From: Gammaproteobacteria bacterium | Lineage (GTDB): Bacteria > Pseudomonadota > Gammaproteobacteria > Pseudomonadales > Pseudohongiellaceae | Direction of reading: 5' to 3' | DNA: 64,000 bases | Assembly (NCBI GenBank): GCA_021773355.1 | Contig: JAJFKE010000023.1 | Location: 620,001-684,000, forward strand | Shown: piece by piece, positions 35,853 to 45,073 of the stretch | Numbering within the stretch: the first letter of the stretch is position 1 | Layout: each line of letters begins with the position of its first letter | Program-made: the position numbers and the translations under genes | Notes under the pieces: generated by a model | Database searches by the model: none | What the model saw: only the letters and a program-made list of their open reading frames with translations | What the model was told of the DNA's origin: nothing

Positions 35853-37186
35853 CGAACACCTCCTGAGGCAGCAACGGTTCGCTGTTCGCGTTCTTCACGC
35901 TCGGCGAGCATCTTGTCATAACCCTCATCGTCCAGATGGGTAACGGCGATCCAGGCATGGGACATCTCATCGGTTGTCCTCTGGCCCGCACCGACCCACT
36001 GATCTGGATCCGGATTTCGCGGGTTAGCCGCGGTATTATCGAACCACGAAGTAAGGATGATAGTCGCACCGGCCGGAACCAGCGGTTGAAAGCCATCGTC
36101 ATAGGTATGGCTGTGGTTCCATCCCGCATTCCAGTTTGAAGCCTGGCTGATAGTCTCGCGTTGCCCGGTCTCCGGATAGAATACCTCCATGGACATCGCC
36201 ACGCCGCGCAGGTGCAAATGTGGCTGCCAGCTGTCGATGCGCACCGGATGATCGAATGCGTGGAATCCCTGAGTCATCAGCTTGCCGTGAGGAGGAATGA
36301 GGTAATCGCCGCCGCCGTCAAGGGCGTATAGGCGCAAATCCTGAGGATAGGATTCCTCTTCGACGAAGTTATCCTCTTCATCGTGGTACCAGATACCGAC
36401 TGTGACCTGATCATCGGCTACCGCATTGCCATCGGGATAGTAGTGAATGCTCCACCCTACCTTGGAATTAGCGGGTGCGGTTCTGCATGCCCCCTCGGGA
36501 ACCAACTCGCCCAGCTTGCCATAGGCGTACTCGGACAGGCGGCCGAAGGTCTCCCATTCACCGTCTTCGTTCTGAGTTATGAAATGAGAATTCGCATGAT
36601 GTGTCGATCCGTGAGCGGCCGCCGAAGGCAGCGTCTCAACCGCCTTGATGCAACGGCTCTCAGTGATGCCGGTGTCCACCTCGGGCTCCCACCACATATC
36701 CTGACCGTTGGCCGGTACATCCCACTTCGAGGATTGGATGATGTGATCTGGCGGGCCTAACTCGGCGCCCAGACGCCACTCACCGACGACCGGAAACTGC
36801 TTCGGTGGCGGCAGTTCTTCCGTATTACCCAAGGGAGAACCCGCGTCAACCCAGGCCACTATCGTGTTGATGTCTTCAGCGGACATGCGCCAGTCGCCCT
36901 TCAGCTCCTGAACACCGATATCATGGTCGTACTGATAGGGTGGCATCTCGCGCTCTTGCACCTTCAATCTGATGAGAGGCGCCCAGGGACGAACTTCTTC
37001 ATAGCTGGTGAAAGACATGGGCCCGATTTGCCCTGGCTGGTGGCAAATCTGGCAGTTATCCTGAATGATTCTCGATACTTCGCGCGAGTATGTAGGGACT
37101 TCACCTGCTGGTTCAGCGGCGCCAGCAAACGCGGGCACCATTGCCATCGCTGAGAACAGCCCTATTTCTATAATTTTTTTCATCAT
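35849..37186 (-). CDS. Secreted cytochrome c / copper type II monooxygenase-like fusion
   Basis: 445 residues with a signal peptide (FSAMAMVPAFAGA). About residues 30-125 form a mono-haem domain with CQICH, Met-rich MPPYQ and AWVDAGSPLG. The rest matches the peptidylglycine/dopamine hydroxylase fold: HHANSHF (His pair), SIHYYPDG (third CuH ligand), PHLHLRG (HxH of CuM) and TTDEMSHAW (Met ligand). All six copper ligands of PHM/DBM thus have candidates. It would hydroxylate a C-H bond with electrons delivered by its own haem instead of ascorbate. The substrate is unknown. First gene of a two-gene operon. Confidence 0.75.
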   Translation of the reverse strand: MMKKIIEIGLFSAMAMVPAFAGAAEPAGEVPTYSREVSRIIQDNCQICHQPGQIGPMSFTSYEEVRPWAPLIRLKVQEREMPPYQYDHDIGVQELKGDWRMSAEDINTIVAWVDAGSPLGNTEELPPPKQFPVVGEWRLGAELGPPDHIIQSSKWDVPANGQDMWWEPEVDTGITESRCIKAVETLPSAAAHGSTHHANSHFITQNEDGEWETFGRLSEYAYGKLGELVPEGACRTAPANSKVGWSIHYYPDGNAVADDQVTVGIWYHDEEDNFVEEESYPQDLRLYALDGGGDYLIPPHGKLMTQGFHAFDHPVRIDSWQPHLHLRGVAMSMEVFYPETGQRETISQASNWNAGWNHSHTYDDGFQPLVPAGATIILTSWFDNTAANPRNPDPDQWVGAGQRTTDEMSHAWIAVTHLDDEGYDKMLAEREEREQRTVAASGGVR

Positions 37187-37796
37187 CTACTCCTATTCTA
37201 AATAAATGGTGCAGTTACTGTGCCACTGTTACGCTGGGTTTTAATTTGTTCGATTGAGCACTTACCCGAAATAGTGTAATAGGATGAGAGTTACTTTTAT
37301 TGATTTACATCAGAAGTGTATTAGGAAGCATAAACGGGATTTGCGTTATCTCCGATCCAAGCTGCTGTTCAAATCATGGAAATGTCGGCCTGGTTCTGGC
37401 TTGGAGTCGGTGAAAAAGCCACTGCGAGCCATGCGAATTCTAACTCTGTCGCCTAATCTAAGGCCTTCTTTCACCCACCAGTACTGTGTTTCGTTTAGAA
37501 ACCCGAATGTTAAGCTTGGAATTACTTACCAGGTCAGCAAATTACCTTCATTCCGATTTGCTTGGTAACGACGGCTCTTTCAAGAGCAAGGGACTGATCA
37601 ACACCAGAGAACACATGGAGAGTCTCATTGAAGCAATGGAGCTATACAGGGCGGCGGTAAGTCCTTGACTAGTAAAAATATCACTATTTTGAAATCCACC
37701 CACGAAAACGCCGATTCTGTTCATAGATTGATTATTCAAAACCGCGCTGTCTGGAGTTTTCGTTTCCCAACTACAGTAAACTGATGAACTCTCAGA
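37187..37796. other. Long non-coding gap with one possible gene remnant
   Basis: I see no intact gene. On the + strand, about 37525-37668, a frame reading DLLGNDGSFKSKGLINTREH and then MESLIEAMELYRAAVSP looks protein-like and may be the tail of a lost gene. Family not recognised. Confidence 0.35.
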
Positions 37797-37884
37797 CTAG
37801 TGACCCTCTGATTAACTCCAAACGGCGTCTAGAATCTGTACGCTTCAGGTCACGCAAAATTGCAGTTAATCAGAGGGTCACTAG
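37797..37884. repeat. 88-bp palindromic element with 21-bp perfect arms (MITE-like)
   Basis: Arms beginning CTAGTGACCCTCTGATTAAC (37797-37817) and the exact complement (37864-37884) surround 46 bases. TA dinucleotides stand near both ends (TA-GTGACCC, GGGTCAC-TA), as in TA-targeting mariner/IS630-type insertions. It ends one base before the ATG of a short leader ORF and 27 bases before the oxidoreductase start, so it probably sits in that gene's 5' region. Confidence 0.7.
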
Positions 37885-37911
37885 AATGAAAAAACACACT
37901 GCGGCTGAAAA

Positions 37912-39204
37912 TTGAACAAATCTAACTTCCCAAATTACCAACACCGAAGCGGTTGGAATGCTCTGCTTCCAGAGCGTCCTGCGCGCGCATCCCTGAAGCA
38001 GGACATTAGCATAGATGTCGCGATCGTTGGCGCTGGCTATACCGGATTAGCCGCCGCCAAACGCTGGCAAGAATTGGCACCTGGTGATGCAATCGCCATC
38101 ATCGATTCCAGCGAAATAGGAGAAGGCAATCCGGGGCGAAACTCGGGCTTTCTACTGGAGATATCGCTTGCCAATGATGCAAACCCGAATGAGATAAGCC
38201 GGATGCAACGTTGCAACGAATTAATCGCGGCCTCCATGCAGAAAATCCTGAGGGCAGTAGAAAATTCCGCAGAGAATTGCCAACTAAAACGCCGTGGCAC
38301 CTATAGAGCCGCGGCGGGAAAAGCGGGGATGAAAGCACTTCAGCAGTATCGATCATTCCTGGAAGCTGCGAATCTGCCCTATGAAGAACTTAGCCGTGAT
38401 GACCTGGCACAACGCATAGGCACACAGTTCTATCAACGAGGACTCTACTCTCCTCATTGTTACCTCGCGCAACCCGCCGCCCTGATTCGAAGTTTGGCCA
38501 GTCAACTCCCCGACGACGTTCAGCTATATGAAAATACCGCGGCATTGAATCTTCACCAACAAGGCGGAGGCTGGATTATTGAAACAGCAGAGGGAAACAT
38601 TGCAGCTAAAAAAATTGTATTGGCTAACAACGCTTTCGCTAAATTTCTGGGGATAGGTAAATCTCAATTAGTCGCGATGTATACCTACGCGGGGATGACA
38701 CCGGTACTGGACCAAGCTCTGCTCGATGGTTTGGGCACAGATGAAAACTGGGGATTACTTCCAACTCACCGCTTAGGCAGCACCTTGAGGAGAATCGAAG
38801 ACGGGCGTCTCTTGGTAAGGTCTCTGTATGGTTACGAAAAAGAAATAAGCCACAATAAAGTTGCGAAAGAACTGAAAGAGAATTTGGACAAGCGTTTTCC
38901 ACAACTCAGCAACATCCACTTCGAACAAATTTGGGGTGGTGCTGTTGGATTTACCATGAATGGTGGTTCCATTTGGGGGCAGGTAAAACCAGGATTGTTT
39001 GCCTCTTGCGGCTGTAATGGCGGCGGTGTGGTGAAAGGCAGCCTTTTTGGGGAGTTACTGGCGGACCTGGCCAATGGGCAGCCTGTACCAAACGTAGCCC
39101 AATTATTCGGTGACGCCAGTTGGATGCCGCCCGAGCCCTTTCGCGCAATAGGATTTCAACTAATATCACGTTTACAGCGTTTCCTCGGGCGAGCTGAAAT
39201 ATAG
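37912..39204 (+). CDS. FAD-dependent amine/amino-acid oxidoreductase (DAO family)
   Basis: 430 residues. The FAD site is IDVAIVGAGYTGLAAAKRW, and the family pattern IGEGNPGRNSGFLLE (gamma-glutamylputrescine oxidase-like) follows. The C-terminus has SCGCNGGGVVKGSLFGELLADLA. It oxidises an amine or amino acid; the exact substrate is unknown. The start is TTG and overlaps the stop of an upstream 9-codon ORF (ATG 37886, MKKHTAAEN), possibly a leader peptide. No better start is visible downstream. Confidence 0.82.
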   Translation: MNKSNFPNYQHRSGWNALLPERPARASLKQDISIDVAIVGAGYTGLAAAKRWQELAPGDAIAIIDSSEIGEGNPGRNSGFLLEISLANDANPNEISRMQRCNELIAASMQKILRAVENSAENCQLKRRGTYRAAAGKAGMKALQQYRSFLEAANLPYEELSRDDLAQRIGTQFYQRGLYSPHCYLAQPAALIRSLASQLPDDVQLYENTAALNLHQQGGGWIIETAEGNIAAKKIVLANNAFAKFLGIGKSQLVAMYTYAGMTPVLDQALLDGLGTDENWGLLPTHRLGSTLRRIEDGRLLVRSLYGYEKEISHNKVAKELKENLDKRFPQLSNIHFEQIWGGAVGFTMNGGSIWGQVKPGLFASCGCNGGGVVKGSLFGELLADLANGQPVPNVAQLFGDASWMPPEPFRAIGFQLISRLQRFLGRAEI

Positions 39205-39278
39205 GGCGCGTACTGTGTTAGTGTTAGTTTACCGCTAAACCCAACATTAAATCCTAACAATAAGAATTGGGGCAATAA

Positions 39279-40685
39279 ATGGAAACTCTCGATTATATCG
39301 GCCCACTCTCATTAGTGCCTGCAACAGTGGCAATCGTTCTTGCCTTCCTAACTCGCAATACGGTGTTCTCTCTGGGGGTCGCCTGCCTTGCCGGTGTACT
39401 GGTTGCCGGCGAAGGCCTTATGGGATTTCCTAATTTACTGACGAGCGCCCTTGGCAATACCGATTTCTCGTGGATATTGCTGCTGGAATTATTCATAGGG
39501 GTATTATTAGCGTTTTTTCAACGCACCGGAGCTATTCTTAATTTTGCGCAATTTATAGAGCGGCGCAGCATGACCAGGATACGCGTACAACTAATTGCCT
39601 GGTTTATGGGTATGTTTGTTTACTTCAGCGATTATTTTAGCCCCCTGTTTGTAGGTGCCACCATGCGAACCTTATCTGATCGCTTCAAGATTTCTCGCGA
39701 GAAGTTGGCTTATATCTGTGACTCTACCTCGGCACCGGTAAGTATTCTGGTTCCTATCACTGGTTGGGCTGTTTTAGTGGCAGGACTTACTATCGGCATG
39801 GGACCTATTGAAACCGCAGGCGATGCGATGTCGGTATTTATCGTTTCTATTCCCTTCAATATTTATGCCCTGCTAGCTGTAGCAATGGTGGGCTTGATTG
39901 CCGCAAGTATTGTTCCGGATTTTGGCCCGATGAAAAAAGCCGAAGCACGGGCGCAGAATGAAAACAAAGTACTAGCTGATGGTGCGCAACCGCTTATGGG
40001 CGAAGAACTTACCAACATCGAAACTTTCCCGGGCATAAAGACCAGCTTGTTTTGGAACTTCGTCTTTCCCGTAATCATAGTCATCGGTTTCGCGGTGGGA
40101 TCGGTAGTTGTAACCGGCAGCGCAAAGCCTATGGAGTCGTTCCTGCTTGCCGCTGTGGTAGCCGGCATAATAATGCGTATTCAGGGCGTACCGTTGAACG
40201 AAATTATAAATACGGCGATGACTGGCATTAAAGGCATCATGCCGGCGGTAATCATTCTTGCCCTGGCCTATTCACTCAATGACTTATCCGCTGCCATGAA
40301 TACTGCCGGCTATATAATTTCTGTAACCGGATCTTGGCTAACTCCTAGCCTATTGCCAATGCTGGCATTCCTACTCACAGGCATCATCGCTTTTTCCACA
40401 GGCACTTCCTGGGGAACCTACGCCATCATGATTCCTATCGCAGTACCGCTGGCTTTTAGTTTTTCCGGCAATGAAGTAGATACTGTTGTCTACGCAACTA
40501 TCGCTGCCGTGTCCGGCGGCGGCGTATTCGGAGATCATTGCTCTCCGCTTTCAGATACATCCATACTTGCGTCCACCGGCGCGGCATCGGATCATATCGA
40601 TCACGTGAAGACGCAGATGCCCTATGCTGCAGTCGTGGGTTTGATTAGTATTGTTGTGTATTTACTGATCGGCTGGTCAATATAG
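39279..40685 (+). CDS. NhaC-type Na+/H+ antiporter family protein
   Basis: 468 residues, 11-12 membrane segments. Characteristic stretches are DSTSAPVSILVPITGWA, FSTGTSWGTYAIMIPIAVPLA and SGGGVFGDHCSPLSDTSILAS, as in the NhaC/YuiF group. It exchanges Na+ for H+ (or a substrate amine acid for Na+ in some members). It follows the FAD oxidoreductase by about 75 bases and may be cotranscribed; import of that enzyme's substrate is possible. Confidence 0.85.
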   Translation: METLDYIGPLSLVPATVAIVLAFLTRNTVFSLGVACLAGVLVAGEGLMGFPNLLTSALGNTDFSWILLLELFIGVLLAFFQRTGAILNFAQFIERRSMTRIRVQLIAWFMGMFVYFSDYFSPLFVGATMRTLSDRFKISREKLAYICDSTSAPVSILVPITGWAVLVAGLTIGMGPIETAGDAMSVFIVSIPFNIYALLAVAMVGLIAASIVPDFGPMKKAEARAQNENKVLADGAQPLMGEELTNIETFPGIKTSLFWNFVFPVIIVIGFAVGSVVVTGSAKPMESFLLAAVVAGIIMRIQGVPLNEIINTAMTGIKGIMPAVIILALAYSLNDLSAAMNTAGYIISVTGSWLTPSLLPMLAFLLTGIIAFSTGTSWGTYAIMIPIAVPLAFSFSGNEVDTVVYATIAAVSGGGVFGDHCSPLSDTSILASTGAASDHIDHVKTQMPYAAVVGLISIVVYLLIGWSI

Positions 40686-40866
40686 ATTCGCGCAACTGGA
40701 ATCGAGCCGAGTCCTGATCTATAGTCAAAAACAAACTGAGTACTTGATCACTATTGATACATAAAGCTGTTTTAGTAAAAACTCTTCACCGCACGGCTAT
40801 TACAACAGCTTTCAAATAGTCTGATATAAAATTGTTAAGAATCAATAAGATATTTTCGGGGTCATT

Positions 40867-41241
40867 ATGAATAAAATAATGCATTTTGATATTCATTCCT
40901 CAGATACTGAGGCGTCCAAGGAGTTTTACGAGAAGGTCTTTGATTGGAAATGTAGCTCCTACTCTGGGGCCGAGGAGTTTTTTCAAATCAGCGCTTCCGA
41001 CGGGTCTGTAATCGGTGCCATATCTGGCCGTAAGTACAATCCTGATTCTAAGGATATATTCGGTTTCGAGTGTTCCATAGCGGTCGATGATGTAGAAGAA
41101 ACAATTAGAGCCGTGGAAGAAGCTGGTGGAAAAACTCTCATGGGAAAGACGGCGATTCCCGGGGTGGGCTGGATAGGTAAATTTCTCGATCCAGAGGGAA
41201 ATCTGTTTTGTGCCATCACCTATGACAAGGATGCCCTCTGA
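40867..41241 (+). CDS. VOC (glyoxalase-like) family protein
   Basis: 124 residues. HFDIHSSDTEASKEFYEKVFDWKC is the first beta-alpha-beta-beta-beta half; FECSIAVDDVEETIRAVEEAGGKTL and IGKFLDPEGNLFCAI the second. Metal-ligand positions are only partly kept, as in the VOC proteins without assigned activity. AT-rich promoter-like sequence lies upstream. Function unknown. Confidence 0.83.
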   Translation: MNKIMHFDIHSSDTEASKEFYEKVFDWKCSSYSGAEEFFQISASDGSVIGAISGRKYNPDSKDIFGFECSIAVDDVEETIRAVEEAGGKTLMGKTAIPGVGWIGKFLDPEGNLFCAITYDKDAL

Positions 41242-41399
41242 ATACGCTACAGAAAAATCGCAATCATCACAGCCTAATGTAACTAGTACTTGTGATCCTG
41301 CGTGCATTTTAAAATAACCAAAATTTAGTGAAAGCATTTAGATCATTCCAAGGTCATGCAAGATAGGGCTGTATTCCAGTTTGAATTAGGGGTCTCATC

Positions 41400-41666
41400 A
41401 TGAAAGAATTGCTCCTGAAATCCACCATAGCTGGATTAATTCTGGGCACTTTATTTTTTGCAATTGCCCCGCTTGGCTTAGGCTTATCATTAATCGAGTC
41501 TTTGAAACCTGTCCTTGCTCCTGGCGTCTACCTGGTGCAACTGCTTGGAAAAAACACCGTTGGGCTAATTCCTTTGCTTCTTGCTCTTTGTCTAAATGTA
41601 TTTATTTATTCGCTTCTAGTGTTGAGTATTTTGCTCAGTCATGCACATCTTAGCCGGTCTGAATAA
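41400..41666 (+). CDS. Small two-helix membrane protein
   Basis: 88 residues with two hydrophobic segments, TIAGLILGTLFFAIAPLGLG and LLLALCLNVFIYSLLVLSIL. ATG follows GGGGTCTCATC with no strong ribosome site. No family recognised. Following it, 41667-41950 holds no clear gene; a 42-codon frame at 41765-41893 with AAGGAG just before ATG is possible but unproven. Confidence 0.55.
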   Translation: MKELLLKSTIAGLILGTLFFAIAPLGLGLSLIESLKPVLAPGVYLVQLLGKNTVGLIPLLLALCLNVFIYSLLVLSILLSHAHLSRSE

Positions 41667-41950
41667 AGAGTGTCTGCGGGGCGAGGCGGATTCCAATTGC
41701 CTCATCGATCAGGTTCTATTTGAGATTAGCTAATTGCAAGTTCGAACGGCTGGATAAGGAGCCAATGGAATTCAGGCGTATCGAGCGCCTCGCTAAAGAA
41801 TATCAATGCCCGTTGCCTGCTACGGCAACCCATGGGAATGGTAATTTAAGTAAAAGAAAGCGGCCAACATTTTCCGCTCTCCACGACACCTAACCCTAAC
41901 TAATTGATATAAATAGAATTACCAGTATTTGATTTTACGATAAATATTCA

Positions 41951-41979
41951 CAAGCTACCTTGCAGTGCAAGGTAGCTTG
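41951..41979. promoter_or_regulatory. Perfect 29-bp palindrome, likely PadR operator
   Basis: CAAGCTACCTTGCA-G-TGCAAGGTAGCTTG, 14-bp arms around one base, ending 16 bases before the padR-like ATG. PadR regulators usually autoregulate through such palindromes overlapping the promoter. This strongly suggests autorepression of the PadR/PspC operon. Confidence 0.8.
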
Positions 41980-41995
41980 CGTTACTATGGCGATC

Positions 41996-42322
41996 ATGCA
42001 AAACCAAAACACCATTTCTCAAATGCGTCGCGGAATTCTGGAGTACTGCATTGTCAGTGTACTCGCCGATCACGAAATCTATACCGCCGAGCTGATCGAC
42101 CGTTTGAAGAGTGCGAAATTGTTAGTAACAGAGGGAACGCTTTACCCATTGCTGAGTCGCCTGCAGAAGGCGGGGCTGTTGCAGTATCGGTGGGAGGAAT
42201 CGGAATCGGGCCCGCCAAGAAAATACTATTCCCTAACTAAGGAGGGGATTGTATTGCAGAAAGAACTCGATACGGCATGGATGGATATAACCAAGTCTGT
42301 TCAAAAAATTAGAAAGGGGTAG
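41996..42322 (+). CDS. PadR-family transcriptional regulator
   Basis: The winged-helix domain reads MRRGILEYCIVSVLADHEIYTAELIDRLKSA, then EGTLYPLLSRLQKAGLLQYRWEESESGPPRKYYSLTKEG, the canonical PadR pattern. I use MQNQNTISQ as start because upstream in-frame ATG codons (41987, 41960) would run into the palindrome. The next gene starts 4 bases after the stop. It is expected to repress its own operon until released by an envelope signal. Confidence 0.9.
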   Translation: MQNQNTISQMRRGILEYCIVSVLADHEIYTAELIDRLKSAKLLVTEGTLYPLLSRLQKAGLLQYRWEESESGPPRKYYSLTKEGIVLQKELDTAWMDITKSVQKIRKG

Positions 42323-42326
42323 CACC

Positions 42327-44045
42327 GTGAATAAAGTCCTCAGTATTGAAATCGCCGGCCAGGTATTCTGGATAGAAGAAGATGCCTTCGATGTGCTGGA
42401 AACCTATCTAAAGAAATTAAAGCAGCAATTAGCAGAAGACGAGTGCAATGCTGAAATAATTAGAGACATCGAACTCAGGCTAGCCGAGCTTCTATTCAAT
42501 TTTCACAGTGATGACAAGAACTCAATTACACTGGAGCAAGTTGAAGATGTAATTCAACAAGTGGGCTTTATCGATAGCGAATTCAGTGATGAAGAGATTG
42601 CGCGTAAGAGCTTTCTTGATCCTCAGAACAAAATTGTTGGCGGCGTTTGTTCCGGGCTGGCCCTGCGCTTTCAGGTTCCAGCCATTATTCTTCGACTCAT
42701 ATTCATAGCACTAATCCCCTTGTTCGGATTTGGCATTGTGCTCTACCTAATATTCTGGGTTTCTCTCGATTCCATTTCCAACCGCAGTTCGGCCCTCGCT
42801 GCCCTAGGTAGACCGTTGACAGCTAAACACCTGGCTCTGTTCGAAGAAAAGAATGAACAACCGGTACGCTCGTTCTTTCATTCCTTACAAAGCATCCTGT
42901 TTCTTCCATTCTCTATTTTGGGCGCCTTGCTGTTAGTGATTCTGACTCATTTGAAGACGCGGAGTTCAACCTATAAATCCATCTTTTTGAATATTGTCGC
43001 GGCCGCACTGTTATTCCTAACCGGGTTCTCATTAGTTCTGCTCTGGGAATTCAATAAAGGACAGCTGTTCCCCACGGTGATTAACTGGGTATTAAGTCTC
43101 GCTCTGGTCTACCTGGTAGTTCTGGGCGTGGCTATATTTGCAAGGGAATACTATTTATCGCGGCCTTATTTCAGAATTCGCCGTGAACTCAAACTCGGTG
43201 CTCTGGTTCCTTTAGCCATGTTTGTTGTGGCCTTTCTTTATTTAAGCAGCGTCTCTTATTACAGAGAATACGAGATTATTGAAAGAAGTTTTCCAGTATT
43301 TGGCGGCGAGCTCAACCTCGCTTTTAACGAAGAGATAGGAGACGAGGGCTATCATAACCACCCACGTATTCGGATTAAAACCAAAGCCTCCAGAGATAAC
43401 ACCTTAAGTGTAACTCTTACTTATGGCGCGGCGGGCGGCTCAACGGAAAAAGCCGAATCGGCGATACAGGCAATCGATTACAATATCAACTTGGTGGGCA
43501 ACACATTGCAGCTGGATAATTTTTTCCTCCTGAAAGACGGCGCTTATTACCGCTCGCAGAGTGTTTCTCTGGTACTGGAGGTTCCTCAGAATATTCTGCT
43601 GAACACTGATAGGCCCTTAGTGATTCGACAGACCGATGGCAACTATGATTATAACCTGTTCAATAGAGACAACGAAGGCAGCAGTTATTTGGCCAGTGGA
43701 GACTTCCTGCACGAAACCGATGAAAGTTTTAAAAATCGCTTGAGCAACAATGAACGTACTGTGTTGAGAGACAAATTTTGCCAGGAGTTTTTCATAGGCG
43801 AGTCATGGAATTGTAATTCCAATGTGCTAACTCCTATAGAAAGGAGTTCCCGCTTCGACAGAGCATTTCAGAACGACGCCGAAATAGTAGATGAGATACG
43901 CAACTATTTTCTGCCCAACCGAAGCCTTCTGGTAAGCAACCTGCTCGAAGTAAATAATCTGGTAGAGAGTCTGAGTATTAACTATCCAGTAATGAGTGAC
44001 TTTCAGGAATACATCACACACTTAATCGAAGTGAAGTCGATCTAG
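42327..44045 (+). CDS. PspC-domain membrane protein
   Basis: 572 residues from a GTG with GAAAGGGG upstream. About 95 N-terminal cytoplasmic residues (helical, with IIRDIELRLAELLFNF) are followed by a PspC domain: DPQNKIVGGVCSGLALRF, then FGIVLYLIFWVSLD. Further membrane segments lie at about residues 190-320. A large C-terminal periplasmic part contains the beta-rich GELNLAFNEE region and a tail with NFDRAFQ-type acidic helices. It probably senses envelope state and acts with PadR, as in other PadR/PspC pairs. Confidence 0.85.
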   Translation: MNKVLSIEIAGQVFWIEEDAFDVLETYLKKLKQQLAEDECNAEIIRDIELRLAELLFNFHSDDKNSITLEQVEDVIQQVGFIDSEFSDEEIARKSFLDPQNKIVGGVCSGLALRFQVPAIILRLIFIALIPLFGFGIVLYLIFWVSLDSISNRSSALAALGRPLTAKHLALFEEKNEQPVRSFFHSLQSILFLPFSILGALLLVILTHLKTRSSTYKSIFLNIVAAALLFLTGFSLVLLWEFNKGQLFPTVINWVLSLALVYLVVLGVAIFAREYYLSRPYFRIRRELKLGALVPLAMFVVAFLYLSSVSYYREYEIIERSFPVFGGELNLAFNEEIGDEGYHNHPRIRIKTKASRDNTLSVTLTYGAAGGSTEKAESAIQAIDYNINLVGNTLQLDNFFLLKDGAYYRSQSVSLVLEVPQNILLNTDRPLVIRQTDGNYDYNLFNRDNEGSSYLASGDFLHETDESFKNRLSNNERTVLRDKFCQEFFIGESWNCNSNVLTPIERSSRFDRAFQNDAEIVDEIRNYFLPNRSLLVSNLLEVNNLVESLSINYPVMSDFQEYITHLIEVKSI

Positions 44046-44283
44046 GGACCCTCTCGCCCTGGGTCGACGATTTTCTGGACCCGGCGTAATTATTCGCATT
44101 AGCGCCATAGCTCAGGAATAAGCCAATTCATTTTTAATTGCGCCCCGGCAAATATTCAACTAATCATTGATCTGGATCTAACCCATTCAATAAACTTGTT
44201 TGATACTCACGCCTTAAACAACTCAAGTAATCGATAAATTCTGTCGTTAAACACTCCTCAATTATGGAAATTTGAGACGATTC

Positions 44284-44988
44284 ATGAACAAGTCTATTTT
44301 AACAGCAACCAATCTGACAGCGGCTTTGGCGACTAGTATCGCCCTATTGCTACCTGCCACCGTTCTCGGCCATGAAGCAGGAGATTTTATTCTCCGTGTG
44401 GGGGCTACCACGGTTGCACCTGACGAAAGTAGCAGCTTAATCAGCACCGTATCCACCGGCGCTCTTGCAGGTACCAAGGTTGGAGTCGGCGACAATACGC
44501 AGTTGGGCCTTAATTTTGTTTACATGCTAACTGATAATTATGCTGTAGAACTGCTCGCCGCCACGCCCTTCGAACATGATTTAACCGCGAAGGGGCTGGA
44601 TCAATTTGGATTCGCAACCACCGACCTGGGAACCAGTGACCAGCTGCCGCCAACCTTGACCCTGAACTACTTTCTGGGAAATGCTAACTCAGCGATTAGG
44701 CCTTATCTGGGAGTCGGGGTTAACTACACAACTTTTTTCGACAAGTCTCTCTCGAGTCAGGCGCGAAGCGAATTGGCTGCCAACGGCCTGGATCTGGACG
44801 ACTCTTTTGGCGTAGCCTACAGGGCCGGCGTGGATTGGAGTATAAGCGATAATTGGCTAGTTAATGTCTCGGCATGGAAAATTGACATAGAAACCGATGC
44901 CAGCTTCAACTCAGCCCTCGGTAAGGTCAAAGTAAATGCAGATGTAGACCCTTGGGTGTACATGATCTCGCTAGGGTTTCGTTTTTAA
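44284..44988 (+). CDS. OmpW-family outer-membrane protein
   Basis: A signal peptide (ALATSIALLLPATVLGHEAG) precedes an eight-stranded barrel pattern: GDFILRVGATTVAPDESS, LGLNFVYMLTDNYAVELLAATPFEHDL, LPPTLTLNYFLG, IRPYLGVGVNYTTFF and a C-terminal aromatic residue (YMISLGFRF). It likely forms a narrow channel for small hydrophobic compounds. I start at the second in-frame Met (44284), which gives the usual signal. Confidence 0.9.
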   Translation: MNKSILTATNLTAALATSIALLLPATVLGHEAGDFILRVGATTVAPDESSSLISTVSTGALAGTKVGVGDNTQLGLNFVYMLTDNYAVELLAATPFEHDLTAKGLDQFGFATTDLGTSDQLPPTLTLNYFLGNANSAIRPYLGVGVNYTTFFDKSLSSQARSELAANGLDLDDSFGVAYRAGVDWSISDNWLVNVSAWKIDIETDASFNSALGKVKVNADVDPWVYMISLGFRF

Positions 44989-45017
44989 ATCAGCAGGATT
45001 GAGTCAAAGGATTGCTC

Positions 45018-45058
45018 CATTGGGTCAGCGAAAGCTGCCGTTTCTGACTGACCCAATG
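45018..45058. terminator. Hairpin between convergent genes
   Basis: CATTGGGTCAG pairs exactly with CTGACCCAATG around a 19-base loop, between ompW-like (+) and the exported protein gene (-). There is no U-run on either strand, so it may be a weak bidirectional terminator or a repeat relic. Confidence 0.5.
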
Positions 45059-45073
45059 AGCAGTGATAGCTAG

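Noticed and set aside
37284..37568. 94-codon frame in the gap before the FAD oxidoreductase
   Set aside because: Basic, low-quality sequence without a ribosome site; only the downstream 37525-37668 frame looks protein-like.
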